This document shows positions 21,568 through 33,800 of a stretch of DNA of 59,590 bases, in pieces (position 1 is the first letter of the stretch; the number at the start of each line of letters is the position of its first letter). Source of the DNA: Byssochlamys sp. IMV 00236 (lineage: Eukaryota; Ascomycota; Eurotiomycetes; Eurotiales; Thermoascaceae); assembly GCA_001931875.2 (NCBI GenBank), contig MSJH02000734.1:1-59590 (forward strand). Direction: 5' to 3'. The translations under genes were made by a program, and so were the position numbers. The notes beneath the pieces were generated by a model. That model was not told the origin of the DNA, did no database searches, and saw nothing but the letters and a program-made list of their open reading frames with translations.

Positions 21568-23301
21568 ATGAACAACAAAACCTTACGTCCTCTTCATTTA
21601 AGAATACTCTTTCCTGAATTACTCACTTTACCCAAGACAGATCCTAGACGACTAGGTCCACCAATAGATATTACGAGCTCAAAGACGGTTGATCTCGAAT
21701 TATACACCTATCTTGCACTTCTTGTACGAGACTTCATTCACCCTTGGTATAGACTCATCACAAATGACCAAGATCTTACAACAGAACTAATCAAAGTACT
21801 TGTCTTGATCATCCAAAAGTTAGAAAAGAGACTCTGTTATGAGGTATAATTATGGCTATTGTGCTGATCTCACTTTTAACACGCCCAAAAAAAAAAAAGG
21901 TGGATTGGACTGAATTGATATTGATAGATTTACCAAAACTTTTAACCATACATTACCATGACTATCGAGAAGCCAAAAGACGATTACATATGAATCATGG
22001 CAGCGGTTCAAGTTCATTGCCAGACCTCTTTCACGGTATGCAGCCTCACTTTGCACTACAGCCTATAGACCATCGCGAACAAGAGTATCTTCGACTATTA
22101 ACTGAATCCATCTTGCGGATCTTGCTCGATCCAAAAGACTTTCAGAGCGATTGTTTACGACAATTGATAAGAGAAATTCTATCTAACTTGATCTTGTACA
22201 ATATGATCGAAAGCCTGACTGATCCATACACGATTCATATGATCATCTGCAAGGTAAAACATTGCTATAAACCCCGATTCACATTTACTAATGGCAATAG
22301 TTACTGGCACCGTTCGAACCAGAGCTAGACAAGCTTGAGTCATCCGGAAAATTTGCAGAAACTTATTTTAGTGCATTAACAAATGGACAACCATTTCAAA
22401 AGCAAACAAAGACAATCAGCGATCAGCCAGAGGAAGATGATAGCTTGACAAAGCATATGCAGCAACTGCAAGAGAAGCGACGGTTACAAGGACAAGAGGT
22501 GACAGTAGATACAGATGATCCCAAAGGGGGCTCTGCTGCTGCTGATCACCGCCAGTTTTCATTTGGTTATATCACCCTGCAAGTGTTTTTAGCTCCCATT
22601 CGGTCGTTTTGGCTCTACCTTGTCGCAACGGTTACACATTCCCAGGAAAGATACCAAAGGGTCACACAGCATAAAAAGCAGACACGGCAAGTACGGTTGA
22701 TTGAGCCTGTGATGGAGTTTGTGCATATAGCATGTCAAATACAGGATAGACCTTTATTGCAATTTGCCTGGCAGATGCTCGCCATGTTCTTTTGGCCCCT
22801 CATTCGTGTCTTTGGTGGTGGATTGCTTATAGACAAGTAACAATGCCAAGTATAAAAATACACGGTTGCTAAATACTTTATTTTTAATAGGTTCTTGGAG
22901 CAAGCAGTATTACATCTCTTGAGTGAGGATCATATTGTATTCTACCTAAGGCTTGGAACTGACATGTTGTGGCCAAATGGTGAATTTATGCAAAAGGCAG
23001 ACCCACCAACCCCACTTCAGCGAGAACAGATGCGAGTTCGGGCAGAGAGATTACTGACTGTAGCCATACCACGTAAAAATTAAGCTTTTTTTCTTTATCA
23101 TTTAAACTAACATCGTTCATAGATCGTGTTAGTTCTATTTTATTTGAAACTAGTGACCTGAACCAACTTCAATCTCATATACATGATACCCTTGAACCAC
23201 TTCAAAACAAAAAGACTAACAAGCATCTGATGTATCTGCTGGTGGACCTTGTACTTTCAAAAGTGTTTCCTGAGCTTCTAGTTAGCGAACCAAGAAAATA
23301 A
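21568..23301 (+). CDS. PXA-domain protein (sorting-nexin-associated type)
   Basis: Five exons: 21568-21843, 21900-22253, 22301-22836, 22891-23072, 23123-23301 (1527 nt, 508 aa). Residues 1-210 form a PXA domain: LFPELLTLPKTDPRRLGPP, DLELYTYLALLVRDFIHPWY, LPKLLTIHYHDYREAK, then EYLRLLTESILRILL and LIREILSNLILYNMIE. The remainder is helical with a low-complexity insertion near EEDDSLTKHMQQLQEKRR, and a hydrophobic stretch at QMLAMFFWPLIRVFGGG. It ends LVDLVLSKVFPELLVSEPRK. PXA domains occur N-terminal to PX and RGS domains in sorting nexins that work at endosomes and ER-vacuole contacts. No PX domain is visible here, so this is a stand-alone PXA protein as in several fungi. Membrane-trafficking role is inferred. 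Confidence 0.85.
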
Positions 23302-26300
23302 AATGATTCAACAAAGTATACCCATTTTGTTAGCAATATAATCAATATAGTGTTCATACAAAGCTTTTCACAAATGCATCCTATTTTGTCATAGTTGTTT
23401 AAAATGAAGCTTATAATCTTGTTGTAACTCAAGCTCTTGAAAAGCGACTGCATGATTGATCAAGGTTATCTTAAAACTCTTCTGTTTTTTTCTTTTCTCT
23501 CTTGGGCCCTTTCGAATGCCAATAAAAAAGAGCATACTTAAAAAAATGCCTCAGCCAACAACTTAAATCTGGTTAATCTGACCGCTTTGACTCCTTCAGT
23601 CATATTATAAAAGCCCTACAATACCAGCTTACCGAACTACAGTCCTATCTTGTTGACCAGGTTGATCCCAAAGCTGGAAAATTCCAGTTTTACAGAAGGA
23701 GTTTGCGTCCAGAGGTCAGTTCCTTGTCAAACACCAGCACACATCACACAACAACGAAAATGTTCAACACCAACTCGCATTCGACAAGACTAGTGCTGTT
23801 ATTTTCTCAGCCGGTATCTCGCCCGCTGGTAGTATGCGGGCTGATTCTAAGACCCACTCTTCAATTCTGTAAGGTGATGTGTCAAATATGAAAATATAGA
23901 GCAAGAAGAGCCTATCTTTTAGTAGTGAAGATACAGAAGGAGCCCTTTTATTTTCGTAGTCTCAATAGATCGTCAACACATTTAGGTGAAGATATATTAT
24001 ACAAGGAATACGTTCCGTCAATGAAAAGAATTCGATGACATAATACTCAAAGACGATACATGGACGTGAATTTGAGAGCCTAAAAGAACGCTTATAAGTT
24101 TGTATAGCACAGACTAACATTAATATATGGCATGTCACTAATAAGAACTACCTATATGAGGTTATATAGCGACCATTACCTCGAACTACTTCATAATTAT
24201 GCATATGAAGAAATCATTAAACTGTTGTTTCCTTGGATTACCATAGACAAAGAAAAGTGCGTCAAGTGGATATATTTTATTAAGATTAGAGAGCAAAAAG
24301 TCAAAGTGTAGGAGTATCAAAATGAAGTTTTTATTAAAGTAAACAATAGTTTGGTTTCCAAAGAGAGAGAGAGAGCTTTGAATAAGTAGAGATTTTTGTT
24401 TTGATAGCAAAGTTAAGAGAGCAAGTAGAGACCTTTGTTTTGATAGCCAAGCAGAGAGATTTTTTCTTCTTTTTTCTTTCCATAAGTCCAGAAGGCCACA
24501 TTATCACTAGCTTTCAAACCCAAGATGACTAGAACCATAGACTGCATGCCAGAAGACTACAAGGTGTAAACCCTCCATGAAAAAAAAGTACTCAAGTCTC
24601 AAATCTCAAATTAAAAGTCAATCTCAAAACTATACCACGGTAAATTCAACGAAAGAGATACTTCAACGTACAAAGAGTGCACTTCTAAGTACCTAGGACG
24701 AAGCGTTTTGGAAGGGGTGATGACCGTGGAGACATCGGAATATTGAACCTTTGGAGCATCGCAACCGCCGAGCTCAGCAGTAGGGGGGAGGAAGGGTTTA
24801 CGGGCCGCTCATCAGCTGTAGAGGCAGAGCCATAACAATAGGAGCATCTCGGAATGATCCAGCGTAGAGAAGCAGCGACCTGTAGCAGAGCTTGATAGAG
24901 TTTGGCAGATAGTGGCAAAGTAGATTGGATACGTTGTTACTCCAGAGCAGTATTCATTAGCAGCAGGCATTGATAGACATGGGCAAAATTCTTTAGGGGC
25001 TTTTCGATGTTGATAAGCATGAGACAGGCATTCACTAGCATTTTCAGGCACTGATGACTATTGTAGGCATTGATAAGCATTTGAGTATTTGTTTGATTGT
25101 TTGAGTATATTGATAAGCAGTAGCAAGTATTTTTTTTTGAGTATTAACGAGTAGCAGAGGTTTCTTTAAGGAAAGGCCATTATAATAGAGTAAGATGCAT
25201 TAGGAACAATAAAATAGAGTCAGCAAAAGTGTATTTTCTAAAGGATGACATTAGTTACATACAATTTGACATCACCCAAACGCTGTTATACCTTTTCAAC
25301 ATAGAGAATAATAGAATAATAAAAGTATAGGAGAATTTTAAAAAAGATAAAGAATAAAGTAAAAAAAAAAAGAGAAAAAAGACAAGAATGATGGTCTCTT
25401 TTATAGTTTTTTATTTATATGAATCATGTTATTTAGGCTGAAAATAAATGACTCATTCCTCCTTTCACCAATAATGTATGAATATATAAATAACTCGTTC
25501 TCTATCTTATCCATATTAGAACATATCCGAGCATCCGAACGCCTCCTCCCTTTTTTTTTGCATATTTTTTTCACAGCCTCTTCCTTTTCTGATGTCGCTT
25601 GTTTACATAAAGTTGACCTCACATACATACATACATACATACGCACGCACGTATAATTTTTTTATTATGATTGCTTCAACTTTCTCATTTCCAATATGCA
25701 TTTTTCTATTTTTCTGGTCGTTTTCTTTAAGAATAAATAAAAAATGTAAGATGAGAATTAAATGTACAAAGAAAAAGGTTGAGAGGGGGACGGCAGCTGA
25801 TAGTAAACAAAAAAAAAGGCTTTCTCAAAGAGCACTAGGCTGCCAATTCTGTGGAACACACGCAATTGATTCCATTACAGTTGTTATTTGTCAATCAAAA
25901 GAAGTCAATCACGATTGATCTATTTGGTTAGCCACTATGACTTTTTGCTAAAAATAGCCAAAATTAAATCACCTTAGCCTTTATGTATCAAAATCTGTTT
26001 ATCAAGCATGAGCATAACTGGCTTAGGAAAACACAAGAGTGTGTAATGCTTTTGTTTTTATTTTTAGTGCACATGAAAAAAGGGGGTAAAAGGTAAAATG
26101 TTTATCCTCTATTTCCTATCGTTATATCCCTATCCTTTTCCCTTCTGCTTGTGAAATGTAGATTATTATTAGCGACGATGGTGACTGTGATAGATGTAAT
26201 AACTATACGTTCGTTTTTATAGTAAAGCAATGGATCTTCCAAGTCTGCATAAACTATTTCAAATGGCGCTCGAAACAGGACGGATTGCTAAGGTACGCGA

Positions 26301-26789
26301 CATACTTTATATAGTTCCTTATTGTCATGGATACTCGTGTATCATGAATGAGAGGTATTGTCAAATATGTGATTGATTGAGCGATGAGAAAGGGTGTTGT
26401 TAATGAAAAAGAATATGAATACGTGAATGTCAAAAGGATAAAAAAAATAAGCCTTATATGGAATAAAAATAGTAGAGAGGAACAATGTGATGGCAGAGCA
26501 GTTCACCACTGCAACAGCGAATGCTGTCATTTAGTTGACCAAGTGTAGCCTTTACTTTGTTGACCCCCTATAGTTAATACTGTCAAGGGTACTTTACTTG
26601 TAAACACAGCAGTGCATGCATTTGGTGTTCGCTTTATTCATGATCAAGATTAATGTTGGTTCATTTCATTAAAGGGAAAAAACGTTCTAATCGAAAGCTC
26701 AACCTCATTTTTTTTTTTTTAGTTGAAAACTTTTTTCTGATTTGGTTGACGAAATACACTCGAACTCAATTGCCGCCTTGGATCAAAGC

Positions 26790-26823
<34 letters not shown>

Positions 26824-27245
26824 CAATTTGGCTGGACCATCCTATGGATACCTATTTCTAACTGTACTAAAAGCTAATGCCTTGACCGGCATCACAGTGG
26901 TAATCCCAGCTATTCACATATGGGCGACCATCATCTTACACACACGGTCATTTGAGTCTTTCTCTTTTCTATTGATGATCTGGCTTCCTTTTACCTGAAC
27001 AAGCTCTCAGATAAGTCCTTCCCCAAAGCCACCAGCGATGGCTGTCAGATGAAAGCAATAGTGGATAGTCGTTATAGAGCCTTGAATATCTTCACCACAT
27101 ACTACACATCCAACCACTTCTTCAAGACATTGATAATGACCTTTCCAGATTCTCGTGACTCTTTGCAGAGGCTGGGTCGAATTTTTTTTTAAAAATTTAT
27201 TTTGTTGAACGACTAGTCTTCTCTTGTGTGTTTCTGACATGAAGA
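23302..27245. other. Large gene-poor interval with possible remnants
   Basis: No gene with a recognised domain is supported in 3.9 kb. Open segments near 26229-26293 (MDLPSLHKLFQMALETGRIAK), 26571-26655 (NTVKGTLLVNTAVHAFGVRF) and 26824-26998 (AGPSYGYLFLTVLKANALTG) look like pieces of one membrane protein, but I could not join them in phase; a 35-base T run lies between them. A minus-strand 77-codon frame at 27007-27240 (CVVCGEDIQGSITTIHYC) is also open. Around 24990-25130 the phrase TTGATAAGCA recurs irregularly. A short (ATAC)n tract is at 25620-25642. Confidence 0.45.
26571..26998 (+). pseudogene. Possible broken polytopic membrane protein
   Basis: Two open segments with protein-like composition are separated by frame breaks and a long poly-T tract (26791-26823). 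The first reads TVKGTLLVNTAVHAFGVRFI and stops at a TAA. The second reads FNLAGPSYGYLFLTVLKA followed by ITVVIPAIHIWATIIL and LLMIWLPFT, both hydrophobic helices, then TGA. An upstream open stretch at 26229-26293 could be the first exon. No canonical GT-AG joins restore one frame, so I record it as a probable remnant rather than a gene. The family was not recognised. Confidence 0.3.
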
Positions 27246-29029
27246 ATGAGCCGGAAATCCATTTTGATATATTTCATATCAGGGCTCTTTATTCTTGCTA
27301 TATTCGCTCAACTTAATTCTTATCTTGCTCTAATAACTTTACCTAATTCACATTCCCAAGATGACGCAGCGATTCAGGAACGATATCAGAGAGAATATAA
27401 GGCTTTGGTAGTCTATATCATATGCCTCTCAGTCACATGCTTCATTCTGTTACTACACTCTTGGCTTAAACAATCATATTACAATCAACAAAAGTTATTA
27501 GGACACCCATTGACAGCAAAGACAACAACAAACAGGTACAACAGTTGGCTACAATACGAATGGCGATGGTTCAGCACGACTCTGTCCTTGTCATTTATCA
27601 TCAAGCTAGGAACACTCATTGGTGTAAACATTATGCTTATACTCATTTCAAATGATGAGGATAGACGCTTGATGCTGCAAGGAAGAGCCAATAGAGCAGC
27701 CCAACTAGCCGTTGCAAACACCGCTGCTGCAGTTGCTCTTTCAGCCAAATTGTCCATCATTCAGCGATATTTTTATGGCGTTGAGAAGACGCTGAGTTGG
27801 CATCCATGGTTTGGCCGAATAGCCCTTGTTGAAACACTGTATCATGGTGCCTATCAGTTTCAGTTGAATTATATTCGACAGAACTATGATCTTATTCACA
27901 CCTTGACTACCAATATTCGATACATAACAGGAGCCAGTTTGATATCAGCCATGATCGTTTTGGTGATTGGATCTCATCCACTCGTAAGGCATATTTCCTA
28001 CCGACTCTTCCGATTGACTCATATCGGTTCATTCCTTGTGCTCATCCTATTGGGCTGTCTTCATCACTGGGTATTTTATGTGTTTTATGCAGCAGTGCTT
28101 GGCTTTTGGATCATAGATCAAGTTGACCGATCCTTTGAAATCGAAGTATGTAGCCTTCAAGCGATGCCTGGAAATATAGTAAAGATTCAGGCCACTGTAC
28201 CTTATACTATCTTAAGCCCGATACCTGGTCAATTTGCATTTCTATCATTCTCATCATCATGGATTCATGCTTGGATACACTCACATCCTTTCTCTATTTG
28301 CAGAATAGATACTGGTAAAGCAAACCTGTTTATCAATTTTCTGTTATTGACTAATATGATCTTTTTATATAGTTGATGGAAAAGATCAAGATGATGAAAG
28401 TGAGGGGATGGTACATCAAGCATTGACATTTTATATCAAAGTCTCTGGCAAACGAACTCTGTCATTATACCAAAAGGCAGTAGATCAAGAAAAGGTAAAG
28501 ATGAGAATCAGTCGACCCCTAGGAAGGCCTTACTTGACGATTGCCGGATCTGAGTTTGGCGATTTCAAGACGATTGTCTTGATTGCAGATGGAGTGGGAC
28601 TAGCACCATGGATCTCAGTACTACAATATGTGAGCGAAAGAAAAGAGACAATAAAGACACGATCAGTGTACTTGATTTGGAGCATACATGCAATAGGTAG
28701 AATCCATTGTGGGCATAAAGAATACAGACTCATTGTTTATAGACACATTTTATGCATTTGAAGAGGAGCTCGTTCAGTTTGCAAACTCTCTGCAGTTATT
28801 GGACTTGACGATTGAAATATTTATTACAGGCAATATAGAAGACAGTGCGGAATCTGTTAGACAGTTTACGTTTAGATACAGTCGACCCAACTATTCACTT
28901 TTATTTGATGAGATCTATGAGAATGATGTAGCTGTTGGAGTGTGTGCACATGAAGACAAGACTGTACAGATACATAATCTAGCACTTGCTCGTTCTTGGG
29001 CTATACATACAGAAAGATTTCAGTTGTAA
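27246..29029 (+). CDS. Ferric reductase / NADPH-oxidase-like transmembrane flavocytochrome
   Basis: Three exons: 27246-28314, 28373-28696, 28743-29029 (1680 nt, 559 aa). The N-terminal half has membrane helices (SILIYFISGLFILAIF, LVVYIICLSVTCFILLL, LSFIIKLGTLIGVNIMLIL) and haem-ligand histidines in SWHPWFGR, LYHGAYQF, HISYRLFRLTHIG and CLHHWVFYV, the ferric-reductase-domain pattern. The FAD-binding motif is SHPFSI after PGQFAFLSFSS. The NAD(P)-binding part has ADGVGLAPWISVLQYV and the C-terminal VGVCAHEDK in place of the usual CGP-type motif. Known role: plasma-membrane electron transfer to extracellular Fe(III) or Cu(II). The NADPH-binding Gly-rich loop and C-terminal Cys-Gly-Pro look weakened, so activity is less certain than fold. 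Confidence 0.85.
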
Positions 29030-29041
29030 ATAGATATTTAT

Positions 29042-29520
29042 TTAAATCTCGTGCTCTGCTAATAACATGTTGGGAATTCCGTCTTTAATCTTGTATACAT
29101 GCTTGCAGTTGGGACAAATCATTTGTCCCTGTTGAACATGTGTCTATTTTTTGCAATGTTTGTCAACTGTGTGCTTCATTTAGATATTGTATGCATACCT
29201 CTAAAATGACAGCATGTAAAACCTTTAAAAACTCTTCATTCTCTTCAGCATTTTCAGGAATATCCTCGGGAAGTGTATTGATACCAAGCTATGTAATTAT
29301 TAATAAAGAGAGAGAGTGCAATATGTATTTGTGTGTGTACCTGAATGGCTGTGTTTCTGAGAGCATCCCAGTCAAGTTTATTTAATACATTGGCCATAAA
29401 ATCAGGGTTGAATTCTGCTTCAATCAGCTCCACTTGAGCATCTTCAAAGCGTAATGGAAAGTTATTCGTGTTGCAGTTTTTGACGTGGCATTGTAACATG
29501 TTGTGTGTGATGAGTCTCAT
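29042..29520 (-). CDS. TRM112: TRM112-like activator subunit of methyltransferases
   Basis: Three exons on the minus strand: 29341-29520, 29199-29288, 29042-29143 (372 nt, 123 aa). It starts [16 protein letters not shown] and continues with [33 protein letters not shown] and [20 protein letters not shown], and ends with a zinc ribbon half and tail: [19 protein letters not shown] then NMLL. The four Cys (two in LQCHVKNC, two in CPNC) form the zinc site. Known role: Trm112 binds and activates several SAM-dependent methyltransferases acting on tRNA, 18S rRNA and release factor eRF1. Length matches the family. It converges tail to tail on the ferric-reductase gene, with 12 bp between stop codons. 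Confidence 0.96.
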
Positions 29521-29788
29521 TGTAAATATCTATGATTGAAAAAAGAAAAAAATATAAAAAGAGAGTAGGCTATTTAAGTGAATAAGCCACATATGAAGAA
29601 AATGATGGTCCTTCTCTGTGTCTCTTTCACTACAAAGCATAATAATTCATAGTATATGCTTGTTCTTGTATACTATCACATCATCTTCTGTCATGTCTCT
29701 CTCTTTCTTTCTTGTTTTTGCCTTTGAATGATAAAGTTAATTACAGTGTTTCAGTGACTGTAATAGGCCACTGCAATAGTTTCTTAAA

Positions 29789-29909
29789 ATGACTCTCGAT
29801 GAAATGGACAAACATCCAGATATGAAAGATCACTATATAGTAATGGATCATGCACCCATTCACGCTCATGAAAACATAAGGAAGTATACTGAGTATCGAG
29901 GACATTAAT
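29789..29909 (+). pseudogene. IS630/Tc1-type transposase scrap (DDE domain)
   Basis: A 40-codon stretch reads MTLDEMDKHPDMKDHYIVM followed by DHAPIHAHENIRKYTEYRGH, which is the region around the second catalytic Asp in IS630/Tc1 transposases (normally VMDNAPIH). After a stop the frame continues with CLYFLFLK, resembling the usual CLYLPPYSP. Upstream, in the same frame, QCFSDCNRPLQ*FLK precedes it. Nothing else of the element is left, and no inverted repeats are seen. The TRM112-RNF220 gap 29521-30122 otherwise shows nothing. Confidence 0.7.
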
Positions 29910-30122
29910 GCTTGTATTTTCTATTTCTAAAAACATGAAATTTGTTTGGCTTGTTATGCAATCCTCTCTTCTTATTGGATAATGTAGATCAGCCAATCAT
30001 ATAAATGGATTACTCAATCCGAATCGAACCCATATAATCAACTGTCAAACCATATCCACACGCCATAAAATAGAAGAATTGATCCGTATTCCCTTCAGTT
30101 TATAGTGTTACAAACTTGAGGA

Positions 30123-31564
30123 ATGTCCTCTCTAGACAACAACAGCAACAGCAACACGAATGATTCCAAATTGTAAATAAACGCAATGCTTTTAGATTGT
30201 GTCCGAGTCTGACTTTTTATTATTTATTGTAGAAAAAGCAGTAAAAAACGAGCCTTGAGAAGAGAACTGGCAACCCTTCAAGAAGATAATAACAAAAAAG
30301 GTATTCATGGGCAATTATTGCACTTGGAATATAATGTTGATGTATTCTAGCTCGACGTGATTCACCCAAATGTCCCATTTGTGAACATCGCATTGAACCT
30401 GCTTATTGGAATGAACATTATCAATATGAACTCAGTAGACTAGCAGAACCTAATTCCGAAGTATACGGTGATAAAAGGTATGCAAAACAAGACAATAATG
30501 TGTTAAATACTCAGTCTATAATATAGTAAAGGAAAGCGTGGAGCAGCTGTAGTTGCACGCAAACAGATGGAAAGAACAAGTGGTAAAAAACGAGCAGGAT
30601 CTGTCTATGAAGAAACATTGGAAAGAATACAAAAGAACAGACAAAAACGGACAGACATATTAAAACATTTGGATAACAAACAACAACGTTTAAGCGATTC
30701 TGAGATTGCATTACAACTATCATTAGAAGAGGAACAAGAGATTCAAACTTGCTTTATCTGTAATCAACAAATATTCGGTGACCTTGAGGCCATCAATTTA
30801 CATATTGATAATTGCCTATCAAATGCACAAGAACCGCCATCATCCTCATCAACAACAGCAGCAGCAGCAGTGACAACAACAACAACAACAACAACAGATA
30901 ACCTAGAATCCTCAGATGCGTGGGTTGAGTATGAATGGGCCGGACAGAGACGCGTGAGAGCCTCAGCCATGATGGAAGGAGGATACAGTGGCGCAGGGTT
31001 CGCTACAGCAAGCAAAAGAGAGGTAGAAGACGAAGATGATGAAGATTTGGATGTCGAAGATGATGATGCTGCACAATATGGCGAACATCAATATACAGAA
31101 AGAGATATTTTGGTGAATATGGAGGACGATAATGAAGATGCTCATGCTCTACGAGAAATGGTATCTGGAGGCGCATCACATAATTCACCTTCATCAATAA
31201 GGTAAATATACAGAAACATAAAGTTGCATGTTACTCATAAATGTATAGACAAGAGTTTGAAGAAACAGTGTCTGAAGCAGGATGGGAGCAACACTTGAGT
31301 ACAGCTGGAAGTTTTACAGAAGGTGGTCATTCAAAGCTCGTTATCGAATCACTTAAAACACATATCCGACAATTAGAAGCAGCCTCACGTTCATCACCGC
31401 ATTGTCTTATCTGTCTCGAACCTTACAAGACGCCCCTAACATCAATTGTCTGTTGGCATGTTCATTGCGAACGATGTTGGTTGCAGACCCTTGGAAGCAA
31501 AAAGCTTTGTCCCCAATGTCAAAAGATTACAACAGCTGCCGACTTACGACGTATTTATATTTGA
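30123..31564 (+). CDS. RNF220-like RING-type E3 ubiquitin ligase
   Basis: Five exons: 30123-30172, 30233-30300, 30351-30477, 30527-31201, 31249-31564 (1236 nt, 411 aa). Near the N-terminus is a zinc-finger-like block CPICEHRIEPAYWNEHYQYE. The middle has basic ARKQMERTSGKKRAG, a UIM-like helix (SEIALQLSLEEEQEIQ), a second finger CFICNQQIFGDLEAINLHID with C/H spacing, and Ser/Thr and acidic low-complexity tracts. The C-terminus has a RING: CLICLEPYKTPLTSIVCWHV ... CERCW ... LCPQCQ. This arrangement matches animal RNF220, which ubiquitylates transcriptional regulators; the fungal substrate is unknown. The helix before the RING (ESLKTHIRQLEAA) fits a dimerisation element. Confidence 0.85.
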
Positions 31565-32250
31565 TCCTGTATAATATGATTCATCCCCCTTTTTTTCTCT
31601 TTTATTCTAGTTCATCCAATATTTCTTTGTACAAAGTTTGTTTTTTTTAAAAAAAAAAAAAAAAAGAGCAATATTATAATAAATAATCCATTGTATACAA
31701 ATTAAGCATGAATTACCCCAGAATGGCTCACATTCTAATAGAAAGATGAATAAATGATTGTAGTGATTGTTCATGAGGTTGTGTAGATAGGCGCAGAATA
31801 GAATGATATACTCGAGACTTATCACTAAAATATATATATACACTATTTCCAGGAAGAGATGTCGCGCTGACTTGTCGTTTTTACGTATAAATTGTATTAT
31901 AAAAACTGCAAAAATGCGACTTTACTTTCTGAAAAGACTGTACTGGAATTGAAAAAAAAAATACGCCAGAAAAAAGTCGGAAAATATGCAAGTAACACAA
32001 ATTTTTACCGGAAATTTACCGCACACAGAGTCTTTTTTTACTATTTGTTCGAACCGGGTATCGGATCACAATCATATGAGTTTACTTTCCCCTTTCTCCT
32101 GTATTTATTTTTACAATACAATACAATAAAACCCTTTTTAAAAGAATCAGGTATGAAAACGCCTTAAAAAAAAAAAGAGAGAATAAAAGGCAAATTCATA
32201 CAGTTCCTATTCATTAACATTATGTCCCCATCTTGACGCTTATTAGAAAA
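31565..32250. other. Intergenic AT-rich region
   Basis: No gene supported. Contains A-runs (31650-31666 and 32166-32176) and TA-repeats near 31830. A 91-codon open frame at 31892-32167 has low-information composition and no recognised domain. Confidence 0.4.
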
Positions 32251-33498
32251 ATGGAAAACAACAACAACCAAAGCACAACCAGCCGCTCTTCCTGACGTGT
32301 ACCTTTACCCGTTGATTCACGTTATCGTACCTGCCAGGCATGCAGAGAACGAGTAGCAGCATCACGCCGCAGACGTCGTACCGAAGACCAACAAGAAGAA
32401 GCTGATATCGCTACTAGACCTAGAGGAAGACCAAGAACAATCGAGTCTTCTGATGCTGAAAGTAGACCCAGAGGCAGACCAAGAAGAGTAGTTGAATCTG
32501 CTGATGCTGAAAGTAGACCCAAAGGCAGGCCCAGATCTGGCCATGCTAATAGTATGCCAGCCGCATACATCTCACAGTTATCCCGCCTTTGTCCTTTGCA
32601 CCTTGGACGCATGGATAAGGAATGCCCTCATTGTCACGCCTTGCACTGGATCGATGAAAGGCAAGAGACATCATCTTTGAGAAGTCCTAGCTGGAAATCA
32701 TGCTGCAAGCGGGGATCAGTTCAATTGCAACTCTTACCTGACCTGCCTCAATACTTGAAGGACTTGCTTGCAAGTACAGACACTCAAGGAAGGCGCCTTA
32801 AGGACAACCTTCGTCAGTATAACGTTGCCTTTGCGTTTACTTCCTTAGGCTGTGACATTGTCTCGGCTGAGGGGCGTAATGCCAATAATAGTAGAGGTGG
32901 GGTTAACGCATCCCAGATTCACGGCACTCTTTGTCACTGTCAAGGGCCTCTATTCTCAGTTGAGGGGAACGCACCTTCATATGCTCAATTGTACATCTAT
33001 GACCCTTCATATGATGCTCAGAGACAATCAGCAAGGAATGAAAATTTGGACAGTGAGATTATATAAAATCTTTCAACTCTGCTTTCTCAATGCAATCCCT
33101 TCGCACGCATTTATCATCATGCATATGAAACATTGAGCAACCATGAAAGCTCCAGCATCAACAGTGAGGATAGAACTAACAACAATAGCTCTGCAGAAAG
33201 CGGATCACCTTATATTATCATCAGTTCAACGATGATAATGCATTTGGTTGAAGGAGACGACAAACGCACTCACAATCTGCCAACGATGGAAGAAGTTGCC
33301 GCAGTTATTCCTATTGAGTATATTGACAGGAGCTTCCGTGACATCGTTCTTACTTCGAGAAGCAACAGTAGAAATGATAATCTCCGTCAAGGACATGATT
33401 TTGGGCAGTACTTTCAACGTATCAGCCAGACACATGCTGCATACGTGAGTACGAATTGCGTACTGATATTTCATCATGGAACATATGAGCGTCATTAG
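32251..33498 (+). pseudogene. Helitron Rep/helicase N-terminal region, truncated and with two nonsense codons
   Basis: A single frame from ATG 32251 to 33498 is broken by TGA at 32293 and TAA at 33064 only. It opens with CQACRERVAASRRRRR, then three AT-hook units (RPRGRPR, RPRGRPR, RPKGRPR) set in near-repeats of SxDAESRP. The Helitron-specific region follows: CPLHLGRMDKECPHCHALHW, then LQLLPDLPQYLKDLL, NLRQYNVAFAFTSLGCD, GTLCHCQGPLFSVEGNAPSY and AQLYIYDP. Past the second stop the frame continues with NPFARIYHHAYETLSNHES and RDIVLTSRSN ... CVLIFHHGTYERH, corresponding to the usual LLFPYGxxGWH block. The Rep HUH nuclease and helicase domains that should follow are absent. The CPHC pair and conserved order make the family call strong. 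Confidence 0.83.
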
Positions 33499-33800
33499 GG
33501 TTTGTGTTTCATCTTTTCCCTCTTCACTGTTACTTCTTCAATCACTGTTCCTGGTGTTTAGATGATGCTTCATGACTATCGTGTGTTATTTTAGTATCCT
33601 TATCCATCACTTTTATAACGATGACTATTTTGAGTATAACAGCAAGATGTGCAATATGTCAAGATTAGAGTGCTTTTTCATACAAGAAACATTTTACTGT
33701 TAAAGAAAACATGATTAATTAATAAAACAATGTTGTCAATCGTTAATTTAACATGACAAGGCTCTCCGCAGTTACTTTTCCCTTTTTTCTTTACTTCAAC

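Noticed and set aside
24990..25130. Tandem repeat array of TTGATAAGCA-containing units
   Set aside because: Spacing between the recurring words is irregular and the units do not align, so only an irregular repeat is claimed in the gap entry.
25620..25656. CRISPR-like or telomere-like array
   Set aside because: It is a plain (ATAC)n/(GCAC)n microsatellite with no spacers.
30010..30062. tRNA-like T-arm (GGGTTCGATTCGG on the minus strand)
   Set aside because: The T-arm consensus is present but no D-arm, anticodon stem or paired acceptor stem could be folded around it.
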